Below, one piece after another: positions 38,117 through 45,833 of a stretch of 64,000 nt of DNA. The stretch is from CAVQRC01 sp963715045. Lineage in GTDB: Bacteria; Planctomycetota; Planctomycetia; Pirellulales; Lacipirellulaceae. The stretch's first letter is position 1; the number at the start of each line of letters is the position of its first letter. The stretch spans positions 248,001 through 312,000 of the forward strand of contig CAVQRC010000001.1 in the NCBI GenBank assembly GCA_963715045.1. The letters are read 5' to 3'. Both the position numbers and the translations under genes were made by a program. The notes beneath the pieces were generated by a model, which saw nothing but the letters and a program-made list of their open reading frames with translations, searched no databases and was not told the origin of the DNA.

Positions 38117-39265
38117 GTGACAGATCTGGTGCGTGAGGAGGTCGCCCGATCGGCCGATCCGATCGTGGTCAAAGTGGGCACCCGTGTGTTGACCACTGGC
38201 GATGGCCAGTTGGATCTGAAGCGGATTGCCGCGCTGGCCGATGAGATTGCGAAGATCGTCGCGGGTGGACGACGGCTGGTGCTTGTCAGCAGCGGGGCCG
38301 TGGGGGCAGGCATGGGGAGGTTGAAGCTGGCTCGCCGGCCAGAACATCTGGCCCAGCTTCAAGCGGTGGCGGCGGTGGGGCAGAGTCGGCTCATCGAGGC
38401 CTATCAACACGCGCTGGAGCCCCACGGACTTCACGCCGCTCAGGTCCTGCTGACCTCCGACGACCTCAACGAACGGGCCCGATACCTCAACGTGCGGAAT
38501 ACGATCCTCGCGCTGTTTCGCTTCCACGCGGTGCCGATTATCAACGAGAACGATACGGTTGCGGTCGATGAACTCCAGATCAGCTTTGGCGATAACGATC
38601 AGCTCGCCGCGATGGTGACGAACTTGATCCGGGCGCCACTGCTGATCTTGCTGTCGGACGTCGAGGGCTTGTTCGACGCCGATCCCCAGTTCAAGGGTGC
38701 CCGCCTCATCGAAACGGTTCGAGACATCGATGCGGCGCTCGCCAGGCTCGAGGCGGATCCGGCCCCTCCCGTATCCGGCCTCAGCCGCGGTGGCATGAAG
38801 AGCAAATTGGCTGCCGCCCGGCTTGCCGTCGCGGCCGGCGAAAACGTGATCATCGCCGACGGTCGGCAGCCGGCCATTCTCTCTGAGATCCTCGCCGCAA
38901 AACCGATCGGGACACTCATCCTTGGCAAAGGAGCGAGCGTGACTTCGCGGAAACGCTGGATCGGTTTGACCGCCCGGCCTCGAGGGCACGTGGTCGTCGA
39001 CGCCGGTGCGTCTCGGGCGGTGACCAGGGACGGAAAGAGCTTGCTGGCGATCGGGATTCTGTCCGTCGACGGCGACTTCGGAAAAGGCGACGTGGTTCGC
39101 ATCTGCGACGAACAGGGAAGCGAGATCGCGCGAGGATTGATCAACTACACGGCCTCCGAGATCCGCCGGATCGCGGGCCGGCCGACCGCCGAGATCGGTG
39201 ATGTGCTCGGGCACCGGCCTTACGACGAGGTGATCCATCGCGATAATCTGGCCCGCAGCAGGTGA
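38117..39265 (+). CDS. proB: Glutamate 5-kinase with PUA domain
   Basis: A 382-residue enzyme catalysing ATP-dependent phosphorylation of glutamate, the first step of proline synthesis. The amino-acid kinase domain has VVKVGTRVLT, LVLVSSGAVGAGMGRL, NENDTVAVDELQISFGDNDQ and SDVEGLFDADP, with GGMKSKLAAARLA near its end; the C-terminal PUA domain starts around RGHVVVDAGASRAV. The closely similar length (E. coli 367) supports GTG 38117, which follows TGAGGG; ATG 38057 would add 20 residues. proA is not adjacent. Confidence 0.93.
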   Translation: MTDLVREEVARSADPIVVKVGTRVLTTGDGQLDLKRIAALADEIAKIVAGGRRLVLVSSGAVGAGMGRLKLARRPEHLAQLQAVAAVGQSRLIEAYQHALEPHGLHAAQVLLTSDDLNERARYLNVRNTILALFRFHAVPIINENDTVAVDELQISFGDNDQLAAMVTNLIRAPLLILLSDVEGLFDADPQFKGARLIETVRDIDAALARLEADPAPPVSGLSRGGMKSKLAAARLAVAAGENVIIADGRQPAILSEILAAKPIGTLILGKGASVTSRKRWIGLTARPRGHVVVDAGASRAVTRDGKSLLAIGILSVDGDFGKGDVVRICDEQGSEIARGLINYTASEIRRIAGRPTAEIGDVLGHRPYDEVIHRDNLARSR

Positions 39266-39406
39266 ACTGGCGGACTCCCGGGAGTGCCGTCGCGGACTGC
39301 CGGATTGCCCGCCAGGCTTTCGCTTGATGAGGGGGATGCTGAGCGGCTCCTCAATGAGCTACGATTGAACAGCCCTCCCAAGCCCTGCCACACAGCCTTC
39401 CCTCCC

Positions 39407-40849
39407 ATGGCGGCTACCTTTCCGATGCGACCTGCTCGCCAAAGCCCCGTTCCAGACGGCCGGGGGATCACGATTGCCGATTTTGCCGAGGATCCGATCG
39501 CCTGCCTGCAACGGTTGCATGCTGAGAATCCGGATTTGGCGATTGTCGAGGATGCGGGGCAACGGATCGCATTCGTCTTTTCACCGGCGCTCAACCAGCT
39601 TGTGCTGAATGACACCGAGACATTCCACTCCCGGTTCTTCGCCATTCGCGGCCCGAAGCGATCCGCCCAGCGTCGCCTGAGCTGCGGTTTGCTCGCGATG
39701 AACGGCGAGCAGCACAAGCGGAATCGCCGGCTCGTGAAGGAGCCGTTCGGCAAGCGGATGATCGGTACCTACTACGACCGGGTCGTGGGACTGGTCGACG
39801 AGATGCTGGCAGCCTGGCAGCCGGGCGATGTGCGGTGCCTCCACGCAGAAATGACGCGGCATCTGCTGCGGGTCACCAGCTCGATTCTGTTCGGGCTCAA
39901 CGATGCCGAGATGGCGTATCGGATCGGCGGCATGCTCGACCGCTGGGCCCAGGAGAACCACCGGCTGGGAATCGGCGCGCTCGTCCCGGACGAAACGTTC
40001 AGTCGCGGCTACGAAGAGCTGCTCCAGTTCGCCGCCGAACTCGAGACGGAGATTCTGCAGTTGATTCGTCGACGGAGGTCTTCCCGCAAGGCCGGCAACG
40101 ACGTCCTGTCGATTCTCGTACGCACGCACGACCAGGAAGGCCGGCTGTCGGATGAAGAACTCGTTGGCCAGACCGCCGTGTTGTTCGCGGCAGCCCACCT
40201 CACGACGGCCCATTCGCTCACCTGGGCCTTGTTTCTGCTGGCACAACACCCAACCGTCATGGAGCAGCTCGTCCAGGAGCTTGCCGGCACGGACCTCGCC
40301 GAGGCAGCGCGAAGTGAACTGGGAGGTGAAAAATCCTCGTGTCTCGATCGCGTGATCAAGGAAACGATGCGGGTCCTGCCGGCCTCGGCGTATTCGCAAC
40401 GCGTTTGCAACCGAGCGGCAACGCTTGACGGCCTGGAGATGCCGCGGGGAACGGCCGTAGTCTTCAGCCAGTTCATCTCGCATCGTCGCGAAGATACTTA
40501 TGACTCGCCGAAGCGATTTCTGCCGGATCGCTGGGAGACCATTCGTCCCTCGCCTTACGAATACCTTCCGTTCGGGGCCGGACCACGACTTTGCATCGGC
40601 GGGCCGCTGGCGATGATGATCATCAAGACCACGCTTCCCCGGATCGTGCAGCGATTTCGCTTAACCGTCCAGCCGCAAGCCAACATCTGCGGCAAGGTGA
40701 TTTCGACGATGCTCACGCCGACGACGAAGGTCCCCGTCGAGATCAGCGAACACGATGGCACGTTTCAGGCCAGCCCGATTCAAGGGAACCTGCTCGATCT
40801 GGTCGACTTCTCCGACGTTCCGACCTCCGCCGGGCAACTCTCCGTGTAG
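39407..40849 (+). CDS. Cytochrome P450
   Basis: A 480-residue P450 mono-oxygenase. Heme ligand Cys396 lies in LPFGAGPRLCIGGPLA; the K-helix ExxR is ETMRV; the I-helix is VLFAAAHLTTAHSL, in which the usual acid before Thr-Thr is replaced by leucine (AHLTT rather than A-G-x-D/E-T-T); the PERF-like motif is PDRW. No membrane anchor, so it is a soluble bacterial type that needs external redox partners, none of which is adjacent. ATG 39407 is chosen because upstream sequence in frame lacks P450 features. Substrate unknown. Confidence 0.92.
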   Translation: MAATFPMRPARQSPVPDGRGITIADFAEDPIACLQRLHAENPDLAIVEDAGQRIAFVFSPALNQLVLNDTETFHSRFFAIRGPKRSAQRRLSCGLLAMNGEQHKRNRRLVKEPFGKRMIGTYYDRVVGLVDEMLAAWQPGDVRCLHAEMTRHLLRVTSSILFGLNDAEMAYRIGGMLDRWAQENHRLGIGALVPDETFSRGYEELLQFAAELETEILQLIRRRRSSRKAGNDVLSILVRTHDQEGRLSDEELVGQTAVLFAAAHLTTAHSLTWALFLLAQHPTVMEQLVQELAGTDLAEAARSELGGEKSSCLDRVIKETMRVLPASAYSQRVCNRAATLDGLEMPRGTAVVFSQFISHRREDTYDSPKRFLPDRWETIRPSPYEYLPFGAGPRLCIGGPLAMMIIKTTLPRIVQRFRLTVQPQANICGKVISTMLTPTTKVPVEISEHDGTFQASPIQGNLLDLVDFSDVPTSAGQLSV

Positions 40850-40866
40850 CGTGCCGCTCGCGGCGC

Positions 40867-41036
40867 CCTGCGCAGGCCCTCGTAGCGATCCACGGGTCGA
40901 GACAGAGCCACAGAGGTCACCGAGGACACAGAGCACGGGGACGGCGACGGGGACCGGAGCGCATCCGAGCAGCGTTCGGTTTGGCGATTTCTCTCTGTGC
41001 CCTCGTCTTTCTCTGTGGCTTTCCTTCGGTATGACA
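40867..41036 (-). repeat. CACAGAG-family interspersed element, copy B
   Basis: Inverted copy of 608-770, lying between the convergent P450 and hydrolase genes. Its GCCACAGAGGTCACCGAGGA and CCTCGTCTTTCTCTGTGGC ends can pair. Its centre (GGGACGGCGACGGGGACCGG) is more repetitive than in copy A. Confidence 0.75.
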
Positions 41037-41134
41037 CGCTTCGATACCGTCGCGGCATGTTGCATCTCCACGCAGTCCCTCGGCAAGGAGGGCGCTCCGG
41101 TTGGTTGGCCGCCGCAGAATGCCGCAGGTGCGTG

Positions 41135-41785
41135 TTACAACGACGGCGAGTTCACGCGGCGAACGAATCGGGCGAGATGCTCCACGGCCGCATCCCAGTT
41201 CTGTTCCCGAGTCAGGCCCGACCGCTTTCGGGGCACAAAACTGTGGTCGCCGTCGGGGAGCCACTGGATGTCGATAGCCGACGGCAGCCCGTACGATGCA
41301 ACTTCGCCCACGTGCCCGAACGCGTCACGTTCCCCCTGAAGAATCAGGGTCGGCGTCCGGAGGCCGAGCAGGTTCTCGACGCGGAGTTGATCCGGCTTGC
41401 CAGGCGGGTGAAACGGGTACCCGAGGCAGACGAGTCCTGAAGTCGGCCTCTTTAGGACCAGGTGGCTGGCGATACGTCCCCCCATGGATTTTCCGCCGAT
41501 GATCAGGCGATCGCTGCCGATTTCGGCGACGACATCCTGCCACGCCTGGATCAGCCTGGGCATTCGATCCGGAGCGAAGCGGCGGCCCTCGGCCCGCCGA
41601 CGCTGCATGTAGGGAAACTCGAACCGTACGACGCGATGGCCGAGTTTTCCGAGCCCTTCGGCGATGTGGTTCATGAACGGGCTGTCCATCCCCTGGCCGG
41701 CGCCGTGGGCGAGCACGATCGTCTGTTGGGCGGATGGGGGCCCGGTGACGAGCCATTCACCATGGGGATCACGCGCAGCCTTCAT
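41135..41785 (-). CDS. Alpha/beta hydrolase (dienelactone hydrolase-like/KANL3-Tex30 type)
   Basis: A 216-residue alpha/beta hydrolase. The nucleophile elbow is GGKSMGGR, the acid lies in QGERDAFG, and the histidine in DGDHSF; TIVLAHGAGQGMDSPFMNHI forms the oxyanion region. The family is widespread and mostly uncharacterised. ATG 41785 is the first Met that leads directly into the fold. Confidence 0.88.
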   Translation of the reverse strand: MKAARDPHGEWLVTGPPSAQQTIVLAHGAGQGMDSPFMNHIAEGLGKLGHRVVRFEFPYMQRRRAEGRRFAPDRMPRLIQAWQDVVAEIGSDRLIIGGKSMGGRIASHLVLKRPTSGLVCLGYPFHPPGKPDQLRVENLLGLRTPTLILQGERDAFGHVGEVASYGLPSAIDIQWLPDGDHSFVPRKRSGLTREQNWDAAVEHLARFVRRVNSPSL

Positions 41786-42008
41786 CTGCCGGTTACCTGG
41801 GGAGAGATGCGGTCCACTTCTCGTGCTCACCGGCACGGCGTCGGCACCGATTCGCGGCACGGCAAGTTGCGGGAAAAGTCGATCGCGCGGATTGTATCGC
41901 ATCCGCGGCCGGCCGTCGGACTCTTTTTGCGAGCCGCCGTCGCCACGACTAGGATGGCCAGCAGGTCTGCAATCTGGATTCTGGTCCCCGGTCCAACGAG
42001 ATGGTGTC

Positions 42009-42458
42009 GTGTTTGCTCCCCGAACAAGTGTTGGCATTGTGATTCTGATGTGCGTCGCCACGGGCGACATCGCGACAGCCGTGGCAGACGATCTGGCTGT
42101 CGCCGCGACCCGCCAGGAGTTGCAGCGGGCAGAGGCGCGCTATCACTCCTATCGACAGGTCGAATATCCGCGGGAGCGGCGGCACTTGCGATCCCAGATC
42201 ACGGTGGTCTCCCGAGAAATCGAACTCCTCCAGGTGCGGATTCGCGAATACCGACGGTTCGAGCGAAATCGCTACAGCAACCCGCTCCTGGTTTCGCTGC
42301 AGAATGCCGAACTGCTCCTGCTGGATGCGAAGCTGCGGCTGAAAAACCTCCAGGCCGAACAACGTTCTATGATTCGCTCTCACCCCGACCGGTGCCGACA
42401 GTACGAACTGGAGATCGAGCTCGCCGAGGCCCGTCTCGCGACCCTGGAAGGTCGTTGA
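42009..42458 (+). CDS. Small exported coiled-coil protein, hypothetical
   Basis: A 149-residue frame from GTG 42009. The first 28 residues look like a signal peptide (SVGIVILMCVATGDIATAVA), followed by a long charged helix rich in Arg, Glu and Leu (LQRAEARYHSYRQ; SREIELLQVRIREYRRF; AKLRLKNLQAEQRSM). No family recognised. The start is uncertain and the opposite strand is also open over part of it, but the helical periodicity favours this frame. Confidence 0.5.
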   Translation: MFAPRTSVGIVILMCVATGDIATAVADDLAVAATRQELQRAEARYHSYRQVEYPRERRHLRSQITVVSREIELLQVRIREYRRFERNRYSNPLLVSLQNAELLLLDAKLRLKNLQAEQRSMIRSHPDRCRQYELEIELAEARLATLEGR

Positions 42459-42623
42459 ACACCGAGGCTGCGATTCGGGGTCGGCCACCTCTCGGGCGGG
42501 TTGTGAGCGAGTTGGGACAGCGCTAGAATTGGGCGGTTCGATGCGATACTCACGGGGGAATATCATGCCGCCCGTGAATTCTGCATCTTCTCTTCCTTCC
42601 AACGGATTGCCCTGCGAGATCCT

Positions 42624-44201
42624 ATGAGCGATCTGCATCACGAGTGCGGGATCGTTGCCCTGTATCATCTGCCAGGTCGCCCGCCCAGTCCGCTCTGTCC
42701 GCCCCAGGGGCCTCACGAAGTTTCGCGGCTAATGCCGCGAATGCTGCTCGACATCCAGAATCGGGGACAACTGTCCGCCGGATTGACGTCTTACAATCCC
42801 GGGCGGGATCAGTTGATCGACACCTATCGCGACCTGGGAAGTGTCAGCGAGGTGTTCCGGCTGAGCCATCGGGGGAAGGCAGAGAGCCTGATGAACGAAT
42901 ACGCGGGGCCCGCGGCGATCGGCCACGTTCGCTATGCGACCTGCGGCGAAGACGATCGAAGCTACGCCCAGCCCTTCGAAAGCCATCACATTCAGAAGCG
43001 GAAGTGGTTCAGTTTCTGCTTTAACGGGCAGTTGGCCAACTATCTCCAGCTCCGTGACAGGCTCCTGGCCGAGGATGATCACCACCTCACCCGTACCACG
43101 GATACGGAGATCATCATGCACGAACTGGGGCGGGAAATGTCGGGAGATCGGCGACCCTCGTTGACCGAAGTGATCTCGGCCGTTGCGCAGCGATTCGATG
43201 GAGCCTATTGCCTGGCCTTGATCAATGCGATGGGAGAAATGATCGTCGCCCGTGACTCGCTCGGGTTGCGGCCCTTGTCGTACGCGACCGACGGTTCGCT
43301 CGTGGCCGCCGCGAGCGAGAGCGTGGCCCTGTTGAATCTCGGTTTCGACCCGCAGCAGATCCACTCGCTGCCCCCGGGTGAAGCGGTCGTGATCAAGAAT
43401 GGCGAATTCGCGATCGAACGTTTTGCTCCCAGTTTCCGCCGGGCACATTGCTTTTTCGAGTGGATCTACTTCGCCAACGTCGCCAGTACGCTCGACGGAC
43501 GCAGTGTTTACCTGACCCGGACCGCGCTCGGTCAGGAACTGGCCACGCTCGAAGACTTGCCACTCGGGGACGACGTTGTGGTCGTACCGGTTCCCGATAC
43601 GAGCAAGGCCGCCGCCGACTCGATGGCCTACCATCTCGGCGTGCCGAGTCGCGAAGGGCTGATCCGCAACCGCTATTCGGGCCGCACCTTCATCGAAGGG
43701 TCGACGGGGCGAGCCGCCAAGGCAGAGGCCAAGTACACGCCTTTACGGGAAGTTCTGGCCGGCAAACGCGTGATCCTCGTGGAAGATTCGATCGTCCGCT
43801 CGACCACGATGCGGGTGCTGATTTCCAAGATCCGCAGCGTCGGCGAGGCCCGCGAGATTCACGTTCGCGTGGCCTGTCCCCCGATTATCGCTCCCTGCTT
43901 CTATGGCATCGACATGTCGACGGTTGGCGAGCTGTTTGCGCCTCAATTCATGCGGGACGACATTCCGTCTGAAGAATCGTTCCGGCAGATGGCCCACGCG
44001 ATCGGGGCCGACTCGCTGCGGTATTTGCCGGTGGAGTCGATTTCCCGGGCCATCGGTCACGAGCCGGACGCGCTGTGCCAAGGCTGCATCAACGGTGCCT
44101 ATCCCACCGCCTGTGGCCAGCAGCTCTACGAAGTGGCGCTGGACGTCAGCGAAATGGCGGTGCAGCCGACCAGTCGCACGTACGAGTCGGAGGCTATTTG
44201 A
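42624..44201 (+). CDS. purF: Amidophosphoribosyltransferase
   Basis: A 525-residue glutamine PRPP amidotransferase, the first committed step of purine synthesis. Cys8 (HHECGIVALY) would become the catalytic N-terminal cysteine after propeptide removal; the glutaminase domain continues through IGHVRYATCG, and the PRPP loop is VILVEDSIVRSTTMRVL. Cysteines in RAHCFFEWIYF, ACPPIIAPCFYG and CQGCINGAYPTACG match the iron-sulfur type. The stop codon overlaps the stop of the convergent trmB gene by 8 bp. Confidence 0.93.
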   Translation: MSDLHHECGIVALYHLPGRPPSPLCPPQGPHEVSRLMPRMLLDIQNRGQLSAGLTSYNPGRDQLIDTYRDLGSVSEVFRLSHRGKAESLMNEYAGPAAIGHVRYATCGEDDRSYAQPFESHHIQKRKWFSFCFNGQLANYLQLRDRLLAEDDHHLTRTTDTEIIMHELGREMSGDRRPSLTEVISAVAQRFDGAYCLALINAMGEMIVARDSLGLRPLSYATDGSLVAAASESVALLNLGFDPQQIHSLPPGEAVVIKNGEFAIERFAPSFRRAHCFFEWIYFANVASTLDGRSVYLTRTALGQELATLEDLPLGDDVVVVPVPDTSKAAADSMAYHLGVPSREGLIRNRYSGRTFIEGSTGRAAKAEAKYTPLREVLAGKRVILVEDSIVRSTTMRVLISKIRSVGEAREIHVRVACPPIIAPCFYGIDMSTVGELFAPQFMRDDIPSEESFRQMAHAIGADSLRYLPVESISRAIGHEPDALCQGCINGAYPTACGQQLYEVALDVSEMAVQPTSRTYESEAI

Positions 44202-44831
44202 CGAACTCGCCGCGAAAGACGGGTTCGCCGGCGAGTCGCGTTCGTCGCTCGAAGTGGGTCCGGAAGTCGAGGTCGTGCTCGGCCGGTTGTTCGGCCACGG
44301 CGAAATCTGCGGCGAGCCCGGTCTCGGCTGCCAGCAGCTCTACCGAGGCCTCGAAATAGGCTCGGACATCCGTCCAGAAGTGGAGTCGTCCGCCAGCGAC
44401 GAGGACCCGCTCGACATGCCGCACGAAGGCGGGCGCCATGACACGTCGTTTGTGATGCCGCTTTTTCCACCACGGATCGGGGAAGTAAACGTGCACGGCG
44501 GCCAGCGAATGATCGGGGAATAATTGGGAGAACAATCTCAGGGCGTCTCCATGAACCATCACGGCATTCGTCAGCTGGTGGGTGGCCAAACGCGCCGCGG
44601 AGTAGCGGGCGTACTTGCGAGCCACTTCGACCCCGAGAAAGTTGTGAGTGGGATCGTGGATCGCGGCATTCTGAATGAAGAGGCCTTTGCCGCTGCCGAC
44701 CTCGACCTCCAGCGGTGCCACGCGCCGAACAGCGGCGTGGGATCCCAGGGGTCGGGTAGCTCGGCGAAGATCTTCAGATACCTCGTCAGATCGAGGCTGG
44801 GATCGATTTTCCGCAGTTGGCGGCGAGGCAT
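44194..44831 (-). CDS. trmB: tRNA (guanine-N7-)-methyltransferase, frameshifted
   Basis: About 212 residues over two frames: the N-terminus RRQLRKIDPSLDLTRYLKIF is cut by a one-base loss near 44720, and the remainder (APLEVEVGSGKGLFIQNAA, FLGVEVARKYARYSA, VYFPDPWWKKRHHKRR, LHFWTDV) carries the S-adenosylmethionine site and the tRNA-binding PDPWWKKRHHKRR motif. It methylates G46 of tRNA. As the domain itself is intact the shorter form may work, but the family normally has the N-terminal part. Confidence 0.85.
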
Positions 44832-44917
44832 CGTACTTCGCTTCGCGATCGTTGATCAGGTGGCCCGCCAGGGTGCAGGCACGGGCTTGTTTGGATCGCT
44901 GAAGCGGCCCGGCTCTG

Positions 44918-44968
44918 AATGACTAAGGACTAATGACTAAGGAACCCCCAATGACGAATCCCCAACGA
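44918..44968 (+). repeat. TGACTAA-family intergenic repeat, copy 2
   Basis: GAATGACTAAGGACTAATGA followed by CTAAGGAACCCCCAATGACGAAT, the partner of 36391-36437 in opposite orientation. Confidence 0.65.
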
Positions 44969-45099
44969 CTGATTCATAAGGGCGAACGTCACCAACTGCG
45001 TTCCTGCAGGTGGCCCGCCAGGTTCAAGGTGGTCGGCAGGCAGGGCATCACCGCGGCAGTCGCAGACGCTCGTGGTCGCCGCCGGGAAAACACGCGAGA

Positions 45100-45606
45100 C
45101 TAGTCGCCCCGCAAGGCTTCGACCGGAATCTTGATCCCCTTGATTTCTCCTTCGCAGACGATCGACTGATCGACGAAACATTGAAAGCGTACGCGAATCA
45201 GTGCTCCGCGGCGGACTTTGATCAGTTTCCCGGCGATGATCAGGCGATCGCCGGGGCGTACGACCCCTCGAAACTTGACGTCGTCGAGCCCGCCGAAGCC
45301 GAGCATCTCGCAGCCCATCAAGTCATGGACCTGCGCATGATACGTGCAGAGTTGGGCGGCGGCTTCGCACATCAGCACGCCCGGCATCAGCGGCATTCCC
45401 GGCATGTGCCCACGCACCCAGAAATCATCCTCCGAAGTGTCTCGATAACCGACACACACATTGCTCTCGGGATCCGTGAATACGATCGCCGTCAGCTGTT
45501 CCATCTCGAACCGCTGAGGAATGATTTTTCGAATCGCCTCGATATCTGCGATGACGTGGTCGCAATTGAGGAGGCTCAGGTCAATGATCGAATCGATGGC
45601 AGCCAA
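45100..45606 (-). CDS. FabZ-like 3-hydroxyacyl-ACP dehydratase
   Basis: A 168-residue hot-dog fold dehydratase. The active-site helix reads RGHMPGMPLMPGVLMCEA with His67 and Glu81, as in FabZ, and LDDVKFRGVVRPGDRLIIAG is the conserved dimer strand. It would remove water from 3-hydroxyacyl-ACP in fatty acid synthesis. It differs from housekeeping FabZ by a longer N-terminus, so a role in a special acyl pathway cannot be excluded. The neighbour upstream is the 32-residue basic protein. Confidence 0.85.
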   Translation of the reverse strand: MAAIDSIIDLSLLNCDHVIADIEAIRKIIPQRFEMEQLTAIVFTDPESNVCVGYRDTSEDDFWVRGHMPGMPLMPGVLMCEAAAQLCTYHAQVHDLMGCEMLGFGGLDDVKFRGVVRPGDRLIIAGKLIKVRRGALIRVRFQCFVDQSIVCEGEIKGIKIPVEALRGD

Positions 45607-45681
45607 AGCGTCTTCGGGGGCCGGGAGAGGAATCGCGAGATGCCGTCGGAGGACCTGCCACGACGGCCAAGGAGGCCCGCG

Positions 45682-45780
45682 TCAGGTCTTGACGCGGTGC
45701 CGGCGTTGCTTTCGCTGCTTGCTGTTGGCGGGTCGTTTGCCGTGGTTGGCTTTCTTGACTTTGCGACCTGGTTTGGCCAT
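45682..45780 (-). CDS. 32-residue very basic protein, conserved-looking
   Basis: ATG 45780 starts a 32-residue frame, MAKPGRKVKKANHGKRPANS followed by KQRKQRRHRVKT, with 17 Lys/Arg/His residues and no acidic residue. Length, composition and lack of a membrane segment resemble very small ribosomal proteins, but it does not match Thx, bL36 or bL34 as I know them. The frame upstream is open but carries only the antisense of the RND gene. It stands between the RND transporter and FabZ-like genes on the same strand. No strong ribosome-binding site is seen. Confidence 0.6.
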   Translation of the reverse strand: MAKPGRKVKKANHGKRPANSKQRKQRRHRVKT

Positions 45781-45833
45781 GGAATTCTGTGGGGTACAAG
45801 GGGTTGATCGTAAGCGTGGGGTCATACCCAGCA

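Noticed and set aside
42009..42526. The frame continuing from the hydrolase antisense through 41462-42526
   Set aside because: It is antisense to the hydrolase and Arg/Pro-rich; the separate frame from 42009 has a signal peptide and helical periodicity instead.
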